In this document: positions 1 through 5,974 of the stretch, piece after piece | Numbering within the stretch: position 1 is the stretch's first letter | How the letters are laid out: every line of letters begins with the position of its first letter | Assembly (NCBI GenBank): GCA_963520725.1 | Contig: CAUQSG010000085.1 | Location: 1 to 5,974, forward strand | Length of the DNA: 5,974 nt | Source of the DNA: JABCPE02 sp963520725 | Lineage (GTDB): Bacteria > Bacteroidota > Bacteroidia > Flavobacteriales > Weeksellaceae | Direction: 5' to 3' | Notes under the pieces: model-generated | Databases searched by the model: none | Told to the model about the DNA's origin: nothing | What the model saw: only the letters and a program-made list of their open reading frames with translations | Made by a program: the position numbers and the translations under genes

Positions 1-344
1 GGATTAGGAAGCTCTTCACTCATATTTTTAGCCCAGAAACCATTAGTCAAAAGATCGTTCCCTACTGATGAATGGCTTTGGATATTATTATATCCACAGT
101 GGTGATTAGTCAGAAGCAGTCCTTTCGGCGATATCACCTCGCTGGTACATCCTCCATTGAACTGAGCCACAGCATCTTTGATACTTGGTTTATTCGGATT
201 AAAAATATCTTTTGCAGAGATTTTCATTCCTAATTTTTTCATTTCAGCCTCGTTTAGTTCCGTAGGCATCCACATTCCTCCATACTGCTGGGAAAAAGCC
301 ATCACAACAGGTAGCAAAGAAGCTATCAATAATATTTTTTTCAT
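1..344 (-). CDS. Family S46 dipeptidyl-peptidase (DPP7/DPP11 type), N-terminal part, cut by window edge
   Basis: Exported serine peptidase that removes dipeptides from the N-termini of oligopeptides in the periplasm, a main route of peptide use in Bacteroidota. Only the first 114 residues are visible; family members are about 700 long, so the gene continues past base 1. A signal peptide (MKK, hydrophobic core, AFS|QQ, cleavage predicted after residue 18) is followed by the family's hallmarks: 'GGMWMPTEL' (22-30), 'SIKDAVAQFNGGC' (54-66), 'TNHHCGY' (79-85) and 'IQSHSS' (88-93). His82, next to Cys83 as in trypsin-like 'HC' motifs, should be the catalytic His. Cys66 and Cys83 probably form a disulfide. 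The catalytic Asp and Ser, and the residue separating DPP7 from DPP11 specificity, lie outside the window, so the subtype cannot be given. The ATG at 342-344 is chosen because the signal peptide starts there. No convincing promoter is seen, but the terminator at 406-430 implies separate transcription. Confidence 0.93.
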   Translation of the reverse strand, partial: MKKILLIASLLPVVMAFSQQYGGMWMPTELNEAEMKKLGMKISAKDIFNPNKPSIKDAVAQFNGGCTSEVISPKGLLLTNHHCGYNNIQSHSSVGNDLLTNGFWAKNMSEELPN

Positions 345-405
345 TTTAAAAATAAAGTTTATAATTTCTCTGGGTAAAATTACACTTTTTCTCATTAAAA
401 ACGAG

Positions 406-430
406 AAAAGCACGAACAAATCGTGCTTTT
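406..430 (-). terminator. Rho-independent terminator of the DUF4197 gene
   Basis: A perfect 10-bp stem, AAAAGCACGA (406-415) with TCGTGCTTTT (421-430), closes a 5-base loop. Read on the minus strand the stem ends in TTTT and is soon followed by CTCGTTTTT. It begins six bases past the DUF4197 stop codon, so it should end that transcript before the S46 peptidase gene. The A-tract and T-tract on both sides could let it work in both directions, but no plus-strand gene enters from the left. Confidence 0.8.
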
Positions 431-435
431 AATTT

Positions 436-1099
436 TTATTTTCCTAAAAACTGCTGGCTGTTTTCCTTTTCATAATCCTGAATGATGTAGAAAAGCCCTA
501 TCACCATCTGTTCCGTAGCGTACTGACTCAGGGAATTGCTGGTCGTACCACCGCCTTCATTACCAAGGAGTGAGCCGAGCATAGAGTTCGCACTCGTTAC
601 ATTATTGATGGCTCTCACTATCCCAAATTCATTCAGTTTTTCATCTACTTTCGGTAAATGCAGAAACTAACTTATTATAAGTCTTCTCCCTCAAAATCTG
701 CGTTGCCGTTCCAGCTTCTCCCTGCATGATACGAGACACATCATTGCTAGTAAGGCTATTCACGGCATCTACTAAAATAGGTTCTGCTATCGTAGCTGTA
801 AAAGAGGCTGTTTCTGCGATATATTCTTTTTCTTTTTTAACCAAATCTGGAGAAATTTTTCCCAAAACGCTATTCATTTTTTTCAGACCAGAAGGCATAG
901 CACTGTCAATCAATGGACTTTGGAGAAATTCATTTTTATCCTTAAAGACCTTCATCCCTTTAGAAACTCCACCTAATAAAACTTTTTTGATAATTGCTAC
1001 TCCTACCGCTGATGTAGCTATTGCTGTGCAGGACTGCACTGCCGCCACTCCCACTGCTGCCACTGCCACCGAAGTGATTATTACTGTTTTTACTTTCAT
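436..1099 (-). pseudogene. DUF4197 family probable lipoprotein, interrupted by a frameshift
   Basis: Two minus-strand frames together make one DUF4197-like protein of about 220 residues, near the usual family length. The first (641-1099, 152 residues) has a hydrophobic start with a possible lipobox ('VQSC', Cys24), then family-like segments: 'LLGGVSKGMKVF', 'MPSGLKKMNSVLGKIS', 'ILVDAVNSLTSNDVSRIMQG' and 'GTATQILREKTYNKLVSAF'. It stops at 641-643. The second frame (436-618 from its first GTG) supplies the family's C-terminus, 'EQMVIGLFYIIQDYEKE', and can be read upstream as 'PKVDEKLNEFGIV', which fits directly after 'SAF'. The frame change equals one extra base or two missing bases and must lie between about 641 and 666. 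The function of DUF4197 proteins is not established; Cys24 suggests an envelope lipoprotein. A sequencing error, a real pseudogene or, less likely, recoding could explain the break. The rest of the reading frame looks well kept, which favours an error or a recent mutation. Confidence 0.8.
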
Positions 1100-1127
1100 A
1101 GTATTACATTTAAATGTTGAAAAATGA

Positions 1128-1159
1128 CAAAATTCTTGCCAAAATTTTATTCTTTCAAA
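1128..1159 (-). promoter_or_regulatory. Possible promoter of the DUF4197 gene
   Basis: On the minus strand TTTG (1159-1156) is followed after 20 bases by GAATTTTG (1135-1128). This is one base from the Bacteroidota -7 consensus TAnnTTTG, at a spacing normal for that group. The expected start point would leave a leader of roughly 20 bases before the ATG at 1099. The -33 element falls in the T-tract of the upstream gene's terminator. The region is AT-rich, so a chance match is quite possible. Confidence 0.33.
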
Positions 1160-1189
1160 AAAAACCTTGCCACAAAATTATGGCAAGGT
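1157..1189 (-). terminator. Strong Rho-independent terminator of the fibre-protein gene
   Basis: A perfect 9-bp stem, ACCTTGCCA (1164-1172) with TGGCAAGGT (1181-1189), encloses an 8-base loop. On the minus strand it is followed directly by eight T residues (1164-1157, the first shared with the stem end). It lies 27 bases beyond the stop codon of the 931-residue gene, exactly where its terminator is expected, and it separates that gene from the DUF4197 gene. Confidence 0.9.
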
Positions 1190-1215
1190 AAGTAATTTAT
1201 TGAAATAATATTACA

Positions 1216-1539
1216 TTATTTTTTCTTATTTTTCAAAGTTTTAATCTCTGCTTCTAGCTTTTCTACTTTTTGAGAAAGCTCCTTAACAGCATTGATAAGC
1301 ATAAAAGTGTATTCATTACCATCTACGGACTTGACACCCTCTACATCATTTATCTTCTCATTAGTAGTATTTACCATAGTAGGCACTACTTTTTCTAATT
1401 CTTGAGCGATTACCCCAGCGTAGGTTTTATCTCCTTTATCAGCCTCTTTTTTATAATTAAAGTTCACTGGTCTGATTTGTAGAATTTCTTTAAGTCCTTT
1501 GGTATAAGGTTTTACATTTTCTTTTATACGAGCATCTGA
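1216..1539 (-). other. C-terminal S74-type autoprocessing chaperone domain
   Basis: Encodes residues 825-931. The start 'SDARIKENV' carries the conserved S-D-x-R-x-K pattern of the tailspike/endosialidase intramolecular chaperone family. Ser825 (codon 1537-1539) and Lys830 are the predicted catalytic pair, with cleavage expected between Phe824 and Ser825, releasing a 107-residue fragment. Further family features are 'ILQIRPVNFNYK' (843-854), 'AGVIAQELEKVVP' (865-877) and a final coiled coil after 'INAVKEL'. All key residues are present, so the domain should be active. Confidence 0.85.
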
Positions 1540-4011
1540 GAATACTGTCCAGACATTACTTCCGTGCTTGTAAGCCTGCCCATCCGCTGCGAATTTAAAC
1601 TTCTCTGAATAAACATTAGCAATACTTTCCACATTTCCCCTTACATATCCATTATGAGCTCCCGAATGCGGTCTTACCCCTATTGAGAAAGCATCTCCAC
1701 TTCCCTCATTATCCCCTATCAACAATCTAAGCTCAGAATGGTCTTGAGAGTAATCATAACGATAGAATGCCAAAACATCTGAATTTGGGAACATTCCATC
1801 TGACCAAGGAGATGTCCCCTCAAAGGAAAGATAATTTCCTACTCCAGGATAGGTAGTCCCTGGCTGTTTATGTCCCACTGCTATATTTCCTGCTATATGT
1901 AACTTTTCTTCTGGTTTATAAGTTCCCAACCCTATATTAGGACTGTTCGCTTGGTTATGTCCCAATAGAATTACATTTTCATTAGCTGTATGTGTATTAA
2001 GATTTCCTTGATCTATTCCATTTCCTATCGCTACCACATTATCTAGTTCAGAAGTTATATTTTGGATATACGCACTTCCTAGATGGATATTACCATTTCC
2101 TTTTATCCAATTACCAGATTCATTACCAAATGCTATATTTCCATGCCCTGTAGTACTCTGACGCAATGCTAAATTTCCCTGTGCAATATTATGCTGTCCT
2201 GTAGTGTTATTAGACAATGCATAAGTTCCTAACCCTATATTATAATTTCCTGCTTTATTATTTCTCATTGCTCCACTTCCTAATGCTATATTGTATTCTC
2301 CAGTCCTATTATCATGAAGAGTAGCTCTACCAACACCTATATTTTCCTTACCTGAAATATTTAAGTGTATACTATAAACACCTATGGCTATATTCCCTGT
2401 TCCTACAGTATTTTTATGAAGAGCATAGTTTCCAAAACCTATATTTTCGCTTCCTATAGTGTTATCATAAAGTACAGACATCCCTATACCTACATTGGCT
2501 TTTCCTGTTGTATTTTCACGGAGAAAACCATTTCCCATTCCCATATTTTCATTCCCTGTAGTATTATTATAAAGCGCATAGTGTCCTACAACTACATTAT
2601 TCCTACCTGTAGTATTAGCATTTAATGCGCTAGTACCAATCGCAGTATTGATTTCACCCGTGGTATTATTTGTAAGAGTGTTTGCTCCTATAGCTATATT
2701 TGCCGCTCCTGTTGTATTACGATGAAGGGAGTTATTCCCTATACCTATATTAATATATCCTGTAGTGTTGTTATAAAGGGTATTTATTCCTATACCTATA
2801 TTATTATATCCTGTAGTATTGCTAAGGAGTGTATTATTTCCCATACCTATATTACTATATCCTGTGGTATTATTAAAAAGTGTACTAGATCCTAATGCGA
2901 TATTATTTGAACTTGTAGTACTGGAACTAAGTGCATTTGACCCTATAGCAATATTAGAAACCCCTGTAGTATTACTAGAAAGAGCATTGGTACCTATACC
3001 TATATTTCCATATGCTACAGTATTAGACTTTAATGCAGCAACTCCTAGGGCTATATTGCTTGTTCCTATCGTATTGGCTTTCATAGCTTCTGGTCCTAGT
3101 GCCATATTATTATCCCCTGTGGTATTATCATACAACGCGTGATATCCAAATGCTAAATTACTATTCCCTGCGGTATTGCTATACAAAGCACCAAATCCAT
3201 TGGCCACATTACTAGATCCTGTTGTATTATTATACAATGCTGTATATCCCACAGCAGTGTTATTAGCTCCTGATGTATTTCTATAAAGAACATCTGTTCC
3301 TACTCCTACATTTCCATTTCCAGAAGTAGTATTATACAAAGCATTTTCCCCAACAGCTACATTATAAGATCCTCCTATATTAGAATAAAGTGAATTTGCA
3401 CCAACTCCTACATTTCCTCTTCCCACTTGATTTGAATGGAGAGATTTTATACCTAATGCCACATTATTAACACCTGTGGTATTGGAACGCAACGCATCTA
3501 GCCCTACAGCTATGTTGTGAGAAACACTTATATTGGAAAATAGAGCATCTTTTCCAATACCTATATTATGTGGACCTGTTCCTACTCCACTACCATTTCC
3601 ACCTACACCAGCATCTTGTGTGATATGGCTGTTAGTCCCCACTAATCTAAGGTCTTGTTCTTGTATAGAACCTTCTGCCATTTTTACCCATTTATTCGCA
3701 GTAGCACTATAGTAATAGAATCCTTTTGAGGTAACATCTACTGTAGATAGATTAGATACTGCTGTAACATCATTCACATATACTAATGTAGACTCTGTAA
3801 GATTAGAGGCTGTTATATTTTTCAATCTAGCTTTACTTAGCCTTGGAATAAGCAAACCTTCATTGGTTGTTGCTCCTACCACAGCATTCGCATTACTTGG
3901 ACTAATATCTAGTGTAGCTTTTGGGGTAGCTGTGTTCACTCCTATTTTTCCTGTTTGGGAATATGCTAATCCTATAGTCAGCATTCCTAATAAAATAAAG
4001 TGTTTCTTCAT
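1216..4011 (-). CDS. Exported fibre-like protein: 17-residue head repeats plus self-cleaving S74 chaperone domain
   Basis: A 931-residue exported protein, probably a trimeric fibre or adhesin; no partner can be named. In order: a signal peptide (1-18, cleavage predicted at AYS|Q); an N-terminal segment with 'GKIGVNTATPKATLDI' (21-36), common at the start of flavobacterial exported proteins, and 'GFYYYSATANKWVKM' (97-111); 28 repeats of exactly 17 residues (149-624) and two degenerate ones (625-657); a second copy of the short motif, 'IGLGTYKPEEKLHI' (693-706); a mixed region (about 710-824); and an intramolecular chaperone domain (825-931) starting with 'SDARIK', then a heptad-rich end ('LSQKVEKLEAEIKTLKNKKK'). 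In this domain family Ser825 and Lys830 act together to cut before the Ser once trimerisation is complete. There is no type IX secretion C-terminal domain, YadA-type barrel or lipobox. The ATG at 4011 starts the signal peptide. The gene is monocistronic: terminator at 1164-1189, divergent recF upstream. Domain assignment is firm; adhesin role is inference. Confidence 0.9.
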   Translation of the reverse strand: MKKHFILLGMLTIGLAYSQTGKIGVNTATPKATLDISPSNANAVVGATTNEGLLIPRLSKARLKNITASNLTESTLVYVNDVTAVSNLSTVDVTSKGFYYYSATANKWVKMAEGSIQEQDLRLVGTNSHITQDAGVGGNGSGVGTGPHNIGIGKDALFSNISVSHNIAVGLDALRSNTTGVNNVALGIKSLHSNQVGRGNVGVGANSLYSNIGGSYNVAVGENALYNTTSGNGNVGVGTDVLYRNTSGANNTAVGYTALYNNTTGSSNVANGFGALYSNTAGNSNLAFGYHALYDNTTGDNNMALGPEAMKANTIGTSNIALGVAALKSNTVAYGNIGIGTNALSSNTTGVSNIAIGSNALSSSTTSSNNIALGSSTLFNNTTGYSNIGMGNNTLLSNTTGYNNIGIGINTLYNNTTGYINIGIGNNSLHRNTTGAANIAIGANTLTNNTTGEINTAIGTSALNANTTGRNNVVVGHYALYNNTTGNENMGMGNGFLRENTTGKANVGIGMSVLYDNTIGSENIGFGNYALHKNTVGTGNIAIGVYSIHLNISGKENIGVGRATLHDNRTGEYNIALGSGAMRNNKAGNYNIGLGTYALSNNTTGQHNIAQGNLALRQSTTGHGNIAFGNESGNWIKGNGNIHLGSAYIQNITSELDNVVAIGNGIDQGNLNTHTANENVILLGHNQANSPNIGLGTYKPEEKLHIAGNIAVGHKQPGTTYPGVGNYLSFEGTSPWSDGMFPNSDVLAFYRYDYSQDHSELRLLIGDNEGSGDAFSIGVRPHSGAHNGYVRGNVESIANVYSEKFKFAADGQAYKHGSNVWTVFSDARIKENVKPYTKGLKEILQIRPVNFNYKKEADKGDKTYAGVIAQELEKVVPTMVNTTNEKINDVEGVKSVDGNEYTFMLINAVKELSQKVEKLEAEIKTLKNKKK
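2041..3567 (-). repeat. In-frame array of 51-bp (17-residue) repeats, 28 exact-length plus 2 degenerate units
   Basis: Protein consensus is N-[IV]-[AG]-[IVLF]-G-x-x-[AST]-L-x-x-N-T-T-G-x-x, with 28 units in perfect 17-residue register over 2140-3567. Then follow a 16-residue unit (residues 625-640) and a divergent 17-residue unit (641-657). The pattern resembles YadA-type head repeats, which fold as trimeric left-handed beta-rolls, although those are nearer 14-15 residues. DNA copies are diverged: units 15 and 16 (2803-2853 and 2752-2802) agree at 41 of 51 positions by eye. Units 12-19 (about 2599-3006) are the most alike, pointing to the latest expansion. Length is strictly kept while sequence drifts, which indicates selection on structure. 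Confidence 0.92.
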
Positions 4012-4047
4012 ATATTAAATTTTAAATTATTTTTTACTTTAAAAAGA

Positions 4048-4149
4048 GTATTGTTTGTTGTAAGTTATTGGCAAGCAGTTTTCAATTATGACAAACTTTT
4101 AGAAAAACCAATGAACTGCCGTGAACCAATAACTACCAACTAAACATAC
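4048..4149. repeat. Long imperfect inverted repeat in the divergent intergenic region
   Basis: Left arm 4048-4080 pairs with right arm 4114-4149 around a 33-base centre. The paired blocks are GTAT/ATAC (4048-4051, 4146-4149), GTTT/AAAC (4053-4056, 4142-4145), GTTG/CAAC (4057-4060, 4137-4140), AGTTATTGG/CCAATAACT (4063-4071, 4126-4134) and GCAGTT/AACTGC (4075-4080, 4114-4119). That is 27 base pairs with small internal loops. No T-tract follows on either strand, so it is not a standard terminator. It may be a worn miniature transposable element, a hairpin in the fibre gene's leader, or a protein-binding site. Confidence 0.6.
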
Positions 4150-4201
4150 GCAAATGTAGCATTTTTATGCCGAAACATCAAGAAAAATATAAGAAATCTC
4201 A

Positions 4202-4230
4202 TTTCCTTTTATGTTTATTTCTTACCTTTG
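4202..4230 (+). promoter_or_regulatory. recF promoter, Bacteroidota type
   Basis: TACCTTTG at 4223-4230 matches the Bacteroidota -7 consensus TAnnTTTG perfectly. The -33 element is weak: TTTC at 4202-4205, 17 bases upstream, is the best candidate. A start point a few bases after 4230 leaves only about 10 bases of leader before the recF ATG. There is no real Shine-Dalgarno at usable spacing, although GGAGG occurs at 4230-4234. Confidence 0.65.
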
Positions 4231-4247
4231 GAGGCTAATTTGGTTTT

Positions 4248-5324
4248 ATGTTTATTAAGAATTTAACTCTTCAGAATTTCAAAAATCATTCATCACAATT
4301 CATGGAATTTTCTCCTCAAATCAACTGTCTAGTGGGAGACAATGGCGTCGGAAAAACCAATATCTTAGATGCACTGCACTACCTATCCGTTGGGAAAAGT
4401 TTTTTAGGAAATTCTGACTTAAATAACATTGCCGAAAACGAAGATTTCTTCTCAATAGAAGCACTTATTTCTAATGAAAATAAAGAAGACATTCTGAAAA
4501 TAATCCAAAACAAAGAAAGCAGAAAAACCATCAAAAAAAATGATAAAAACTATTCTAAAATAGCTGACCACATAGGATATTTACCTTCCGTAATGATTTC
4601 GCCATATGACCAAAATCTCATTTCGGACAGCTCTGAAAGCAGAAGAAAATTTATGGATGCCATGATTTCTCAGACCGACCGCGAGTATCTTTTCAGCCTT
4701 ATTCATTATCAAAAAACACTTCAGCAGAGAAATGCTCTTCTCAAAAATTTCCAAAAATCACGAACTTTCGATGCAGACAGCCTAGAAATCTATGATGAAC
4801 CTTTGATAAAATATGGTCAAATTATTTTTGAAAAAAGAAAAAAATTTATTCATGAAATCATTCCTATTTTACAGGAATATTATGCGATAATTTCTAATCA
4901 AAAAGAGGAAGTTCTTATTTCATACCAGTCTGATTTAGAGCAAGATTTCAGAATTTTACTTACAGAAAATTTGGAAAAAGACAGAATTCTGACTTACACT
5001 TCCAAAGGCATTCACAAAGATGATTTGCTATTTGAAATGAATGGACAACTAATAAAGAAAATAGGCTCACAAGGGCAGCAAAAATCGTTTTTAATAGCCC
5101 TAAAACTCTCCCAGATGAATTTACTGAAAAAACTCACTGGAAAAACCCCTATTTTACTCCTTGATGATATTTTTGACAAATTAGATGATTCAAGAGTTCA
5201 TCAACTCGTAAAACTTGTAAACAAAGAACATTTTGGGCAAATTTTCATCACAGACACTCACAAGGAACGCACCGAAAATGTAATAAAAAACATCACAGAA
5301 GAAAGTAAAATTTTTGAAATTTAA
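4248..5324 (+). CDS. recF: DNA replication/repair protein RecF
   Basis: ABC-type ATPase that binds single/double-strand DNA junctions at gaps and, with RecO and RecR, loads RecA for recombinational repair in the cytoplasm. At 358 residues it has full family length. It opens with 'LTLQNFKNH', where 'NF+N' is typical of RecF. Walker A 'GDNGVGKT' is at 30-37 with Lys36 and Thr37. 'LPSVMISPYDQNLISDSSESRRKFMD' (112-137) and 'GIHKDDL' (254-260) match RecF-specific segments. The ABC signature 'SQGQQKS' spans 274-280, Walker B 'ILLLDD' 302-307 and the D-loop 'DKLDDSR' 310-316. All ATPase motifs are intact. The ATG at 4248 follows the promoter closely and begins the conserved N-terminus. It stands apart from dnaA, dnaN and gyrB here, which is usual in this phylum. 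Transcription is divergent from the fibre gene and convergent with the acyltransferase, 11 bases away. Confidence 0.97.
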   Translation: MFIKNLTLQNFKNHSSQFMEFSPQINCLVGDNGVGKTNILDALHYLSVGKSFLGNSDLNNIAENEDFFSIEALISNENKEDILKIIQNKESRKTIKKNDKNYSKIADHIGYLPSVMISPYDQNLISDSSESRRKFMDAMISQTDREYLFSLIHYQKTLQQRNALLKNFQKSRTFDADSLEIYDEPLIKYGQIIFEKRKKFIHEIIPILQEYYAIISNQKEEVLISYQSDLEQDFRILLTENLEKDRILTYTSKGIHKDDLLFEMNGQLIKKIGSQGQQKSFLIALKLSQMNLLKKLTGKTPILLLDDIFDKLDDSRVHQLVKLVNKEHFGQIFITDTHKERTENVIKNITEESKIFEI

Positions 5325-5335
5325 ATTGAAAATTA

Positions 5336-5974
5336 TCAGACCTTAAAAACTTTTTTATAAAGTTTACCTAAGGGTTTTTCCAAATAGTTGTAACTAAACA
5401 ATCCAAAAAGAATAACGACTATCATCACAAGAAAAGGCCATATATAACTATCTGCTACATTTTCTTTTAGATATTTAACCGCAATCATACCTAAATAATA
5501 GTGTATCAGATACATAGAATATGATGCTACCCCTATCTTACAGAGTAATGGTTGTGCTATAAATTCTACCTTTTGAGGAGCATAGACAAACACCATAAAA
5601 AATATAAAGGCAATCATTGAAAATATAATCAGTGGAAAATAAAATTTATCTTTCACTATATTAATTAAAAACAAAAAAATAATATAGTAAATATATTTTT
5701 TCTTGGTCTTGTCTTTATACAAAAGATATAAAAAAATCCCTATCAAAAACCAAAAACAATTATCAAAAAATACGAGTGCCCTTCCATAAATTTTGAATAC
5801 ATACGCCTGTTCAGTTGTTAATGAAAATGTTGTCTGTAAAACATTCTGTCCTGTAGATGTATAAAACAACATGAAAATAGGAGTTACTGCAAAACAAATA
5901 ATTACATAATATTTTATAAATTTTTCCTTATTTATAAAATATAAAAATCCTATCAATGAATAAAAACAGACTTC
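5336..5974 (-). CDS. Acyltransferase family 3 (OafA-like) membrane protein, C-terminal part, cut by window edge
   Basis: Integral inner-membrane O-acyltransferase of the family that adds acetyl or similar groups to surface polysaccharides, lipopolysaccharide or other envelope sugars; the substrate cannot be told. The last 212 residues are visible and the frame is open to base 5974. The first visible residues 'EVCFYSLIGF' fit the family's mid-protein 'SLSVEVQFYL' motif, so the N-terminal portion, including the catalytic His region, lies outside. About six membrane segments can be seen, at visible residues 22-38, 66-86, 94-107, 111-131, 148-168 and 177-197. 'GVASYSMYLIHYYLG' (148-162) and 'SYNYLEKPLGKL' (194-205) are typical C-terminal family motifs. 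A TTG at 5954-5956 is not a true start because homology continues upstream of it. The base composition is very AT-rich with many Phe, Ile and Tyr codons. Confidence 0.85.
   Translation of the reverse strand, partial: EVCFYSLIGFLYFINKEKFIKYYVIICFAVTPIFMLFYTSTGQNVLQTTFSLTTEQAYVFKIYGRALVFFDNCFWFLIGIFLYLLYKDKTKKKYIYYIIFLFLINIVKDKFYFPLIIFSMIAFIFFMVFVYAPQKVEFIAQPLLCKIGVASYSMYLIHYYLGMIAVKYLKENVADSYIWPFLVMIVVILFGLFSYNYLEKPLGKLYKKVFKV
5341..5379 (+). terminator. Possible recF terminator inside the convergent gene's 3' end
   Basis: CCTTA (5341-5345) pairs with TAAGG (5369-5373) and AAACTTT (5347-5353) pairs with AAAGTTT (5359-5365), giving 12 base pairs with a 1x3 internal loop and a 5-base apex. One G and then five T residues follow on the plus strand (5375-5379). 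It lies 17 bases after the recF stop, within the last codons of the acyltransferase. The AT-rich stem makes it weaker than the other two terminators. Confidence 0.45.

Noticed and set aside
178..432. Plus-strand open frame of 84 codons
   Set aside because: It lies antisense to the S46 peptidase start and its terminator, and its translation shows no family features.
436..618. A separate 60-residue minus-strand gene starting at GTG
   Set aside because: Its sequence is the C-terminus of DUF4197 and continues in frame upstream as family sequence, so it is the second half of a broken gene.
726..1127. Plus-strand open frame of 133 codons
   Set aside because: It is the antisense shadow of the DUF4197 gene, whose minus-strand sequence has clear family motifs.
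2365..3142. Plus-strand open frames at 2365-2625 and 2819-3142
   Set aside because: Both are antisense to the 51-bp repeat array. Their apparent periodicity is only the mirror of the real repeats.
2041..3567. CRISPR array or non-coding satellite
   Set aside because: The 51-bp units are diverged, have no constant repeat with variable spacers, and keep one reading frame encoding a regular protein repeat.
1216..4011. Part of a prophage (tail fibre gene)
   Set aside because: The signal peptide and neighbouring chromosomal genes (recF, DUF4197, S46 peptidase) argue against it, and no other phage gene is visible.
5336..5956. Acyltransferase gene starting at the TTG at 5954-5956
   Set aside because: Upstream codons to the window edge stay open and continue the family motif 'EVCFYSL', so the real start is outside.

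Overview
The window looks like ordinary chromosome from an AT-rich member of the Bacteroidota, most likely a flavobacterium of the Chryseobacterium/Riemerella/Elizabethkingia kind. The reasons are a family S46 dipeptidyl-peptidase, an N-terminal 'IGVNT.TP.ATLDI' motif typical of flavobacterial exported proteins, signal peptides ending in S|Q, a TAnnTTTG promoter box before recF, and no strong Shine-Dalgarno sequences. The genus is an inference.

Layout from left to right. Positions 1-344 (minus) hold the N-terminal third or less of an S46 dipeptidyl-peptidase, cut by the window edge. A terminator hairpin at 406-430 separates it from 436-1099 (minus), a DUF4197-family gene broken near its 3' third by a frameshift. 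A strong terminator at 1164-1189 ends the next gene, 1216-4011 (minus), a 931-residue exported fibre-like protein. This has a signal peptide, a short N-terminal domain, 28 exact-length 17-residue repeats plus two degenerate ones, and a C-terminal self-cleaving S74-type chaperone with its Ser-Lys pair intact. A 236-base divergent intergenic region (4012-4247) carries a long imperfect inverted repeat and the recF promoter. recF (4248-5324, plus) is intact. It converges with an acyltransferase-3 family membrane protein (5336-5974, minus) whose 5' end lies outside the window. The gap is only 11 bases, and a possible recF terminator lies inside the acyltransferase coding end.

The genes do not form one pathway. 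The three left-hand minus-strand genes are separated by terminators and are probably independent units making exported proteins: a periplasmic peptidase, a probable lipoprotein and a fibre. recF is a housekeeping recombination-repair gene. The acyltransferase suggests that a cell-envelope or polysaccharide locus begins to the right. The item most worth attention is the fibre protein. It combines a YadA-head-like repeat array with a phage-tailspike-type autoprocessing chaperone, shows no recognisable outer-membrane anchor, and has no phage genes beside it.
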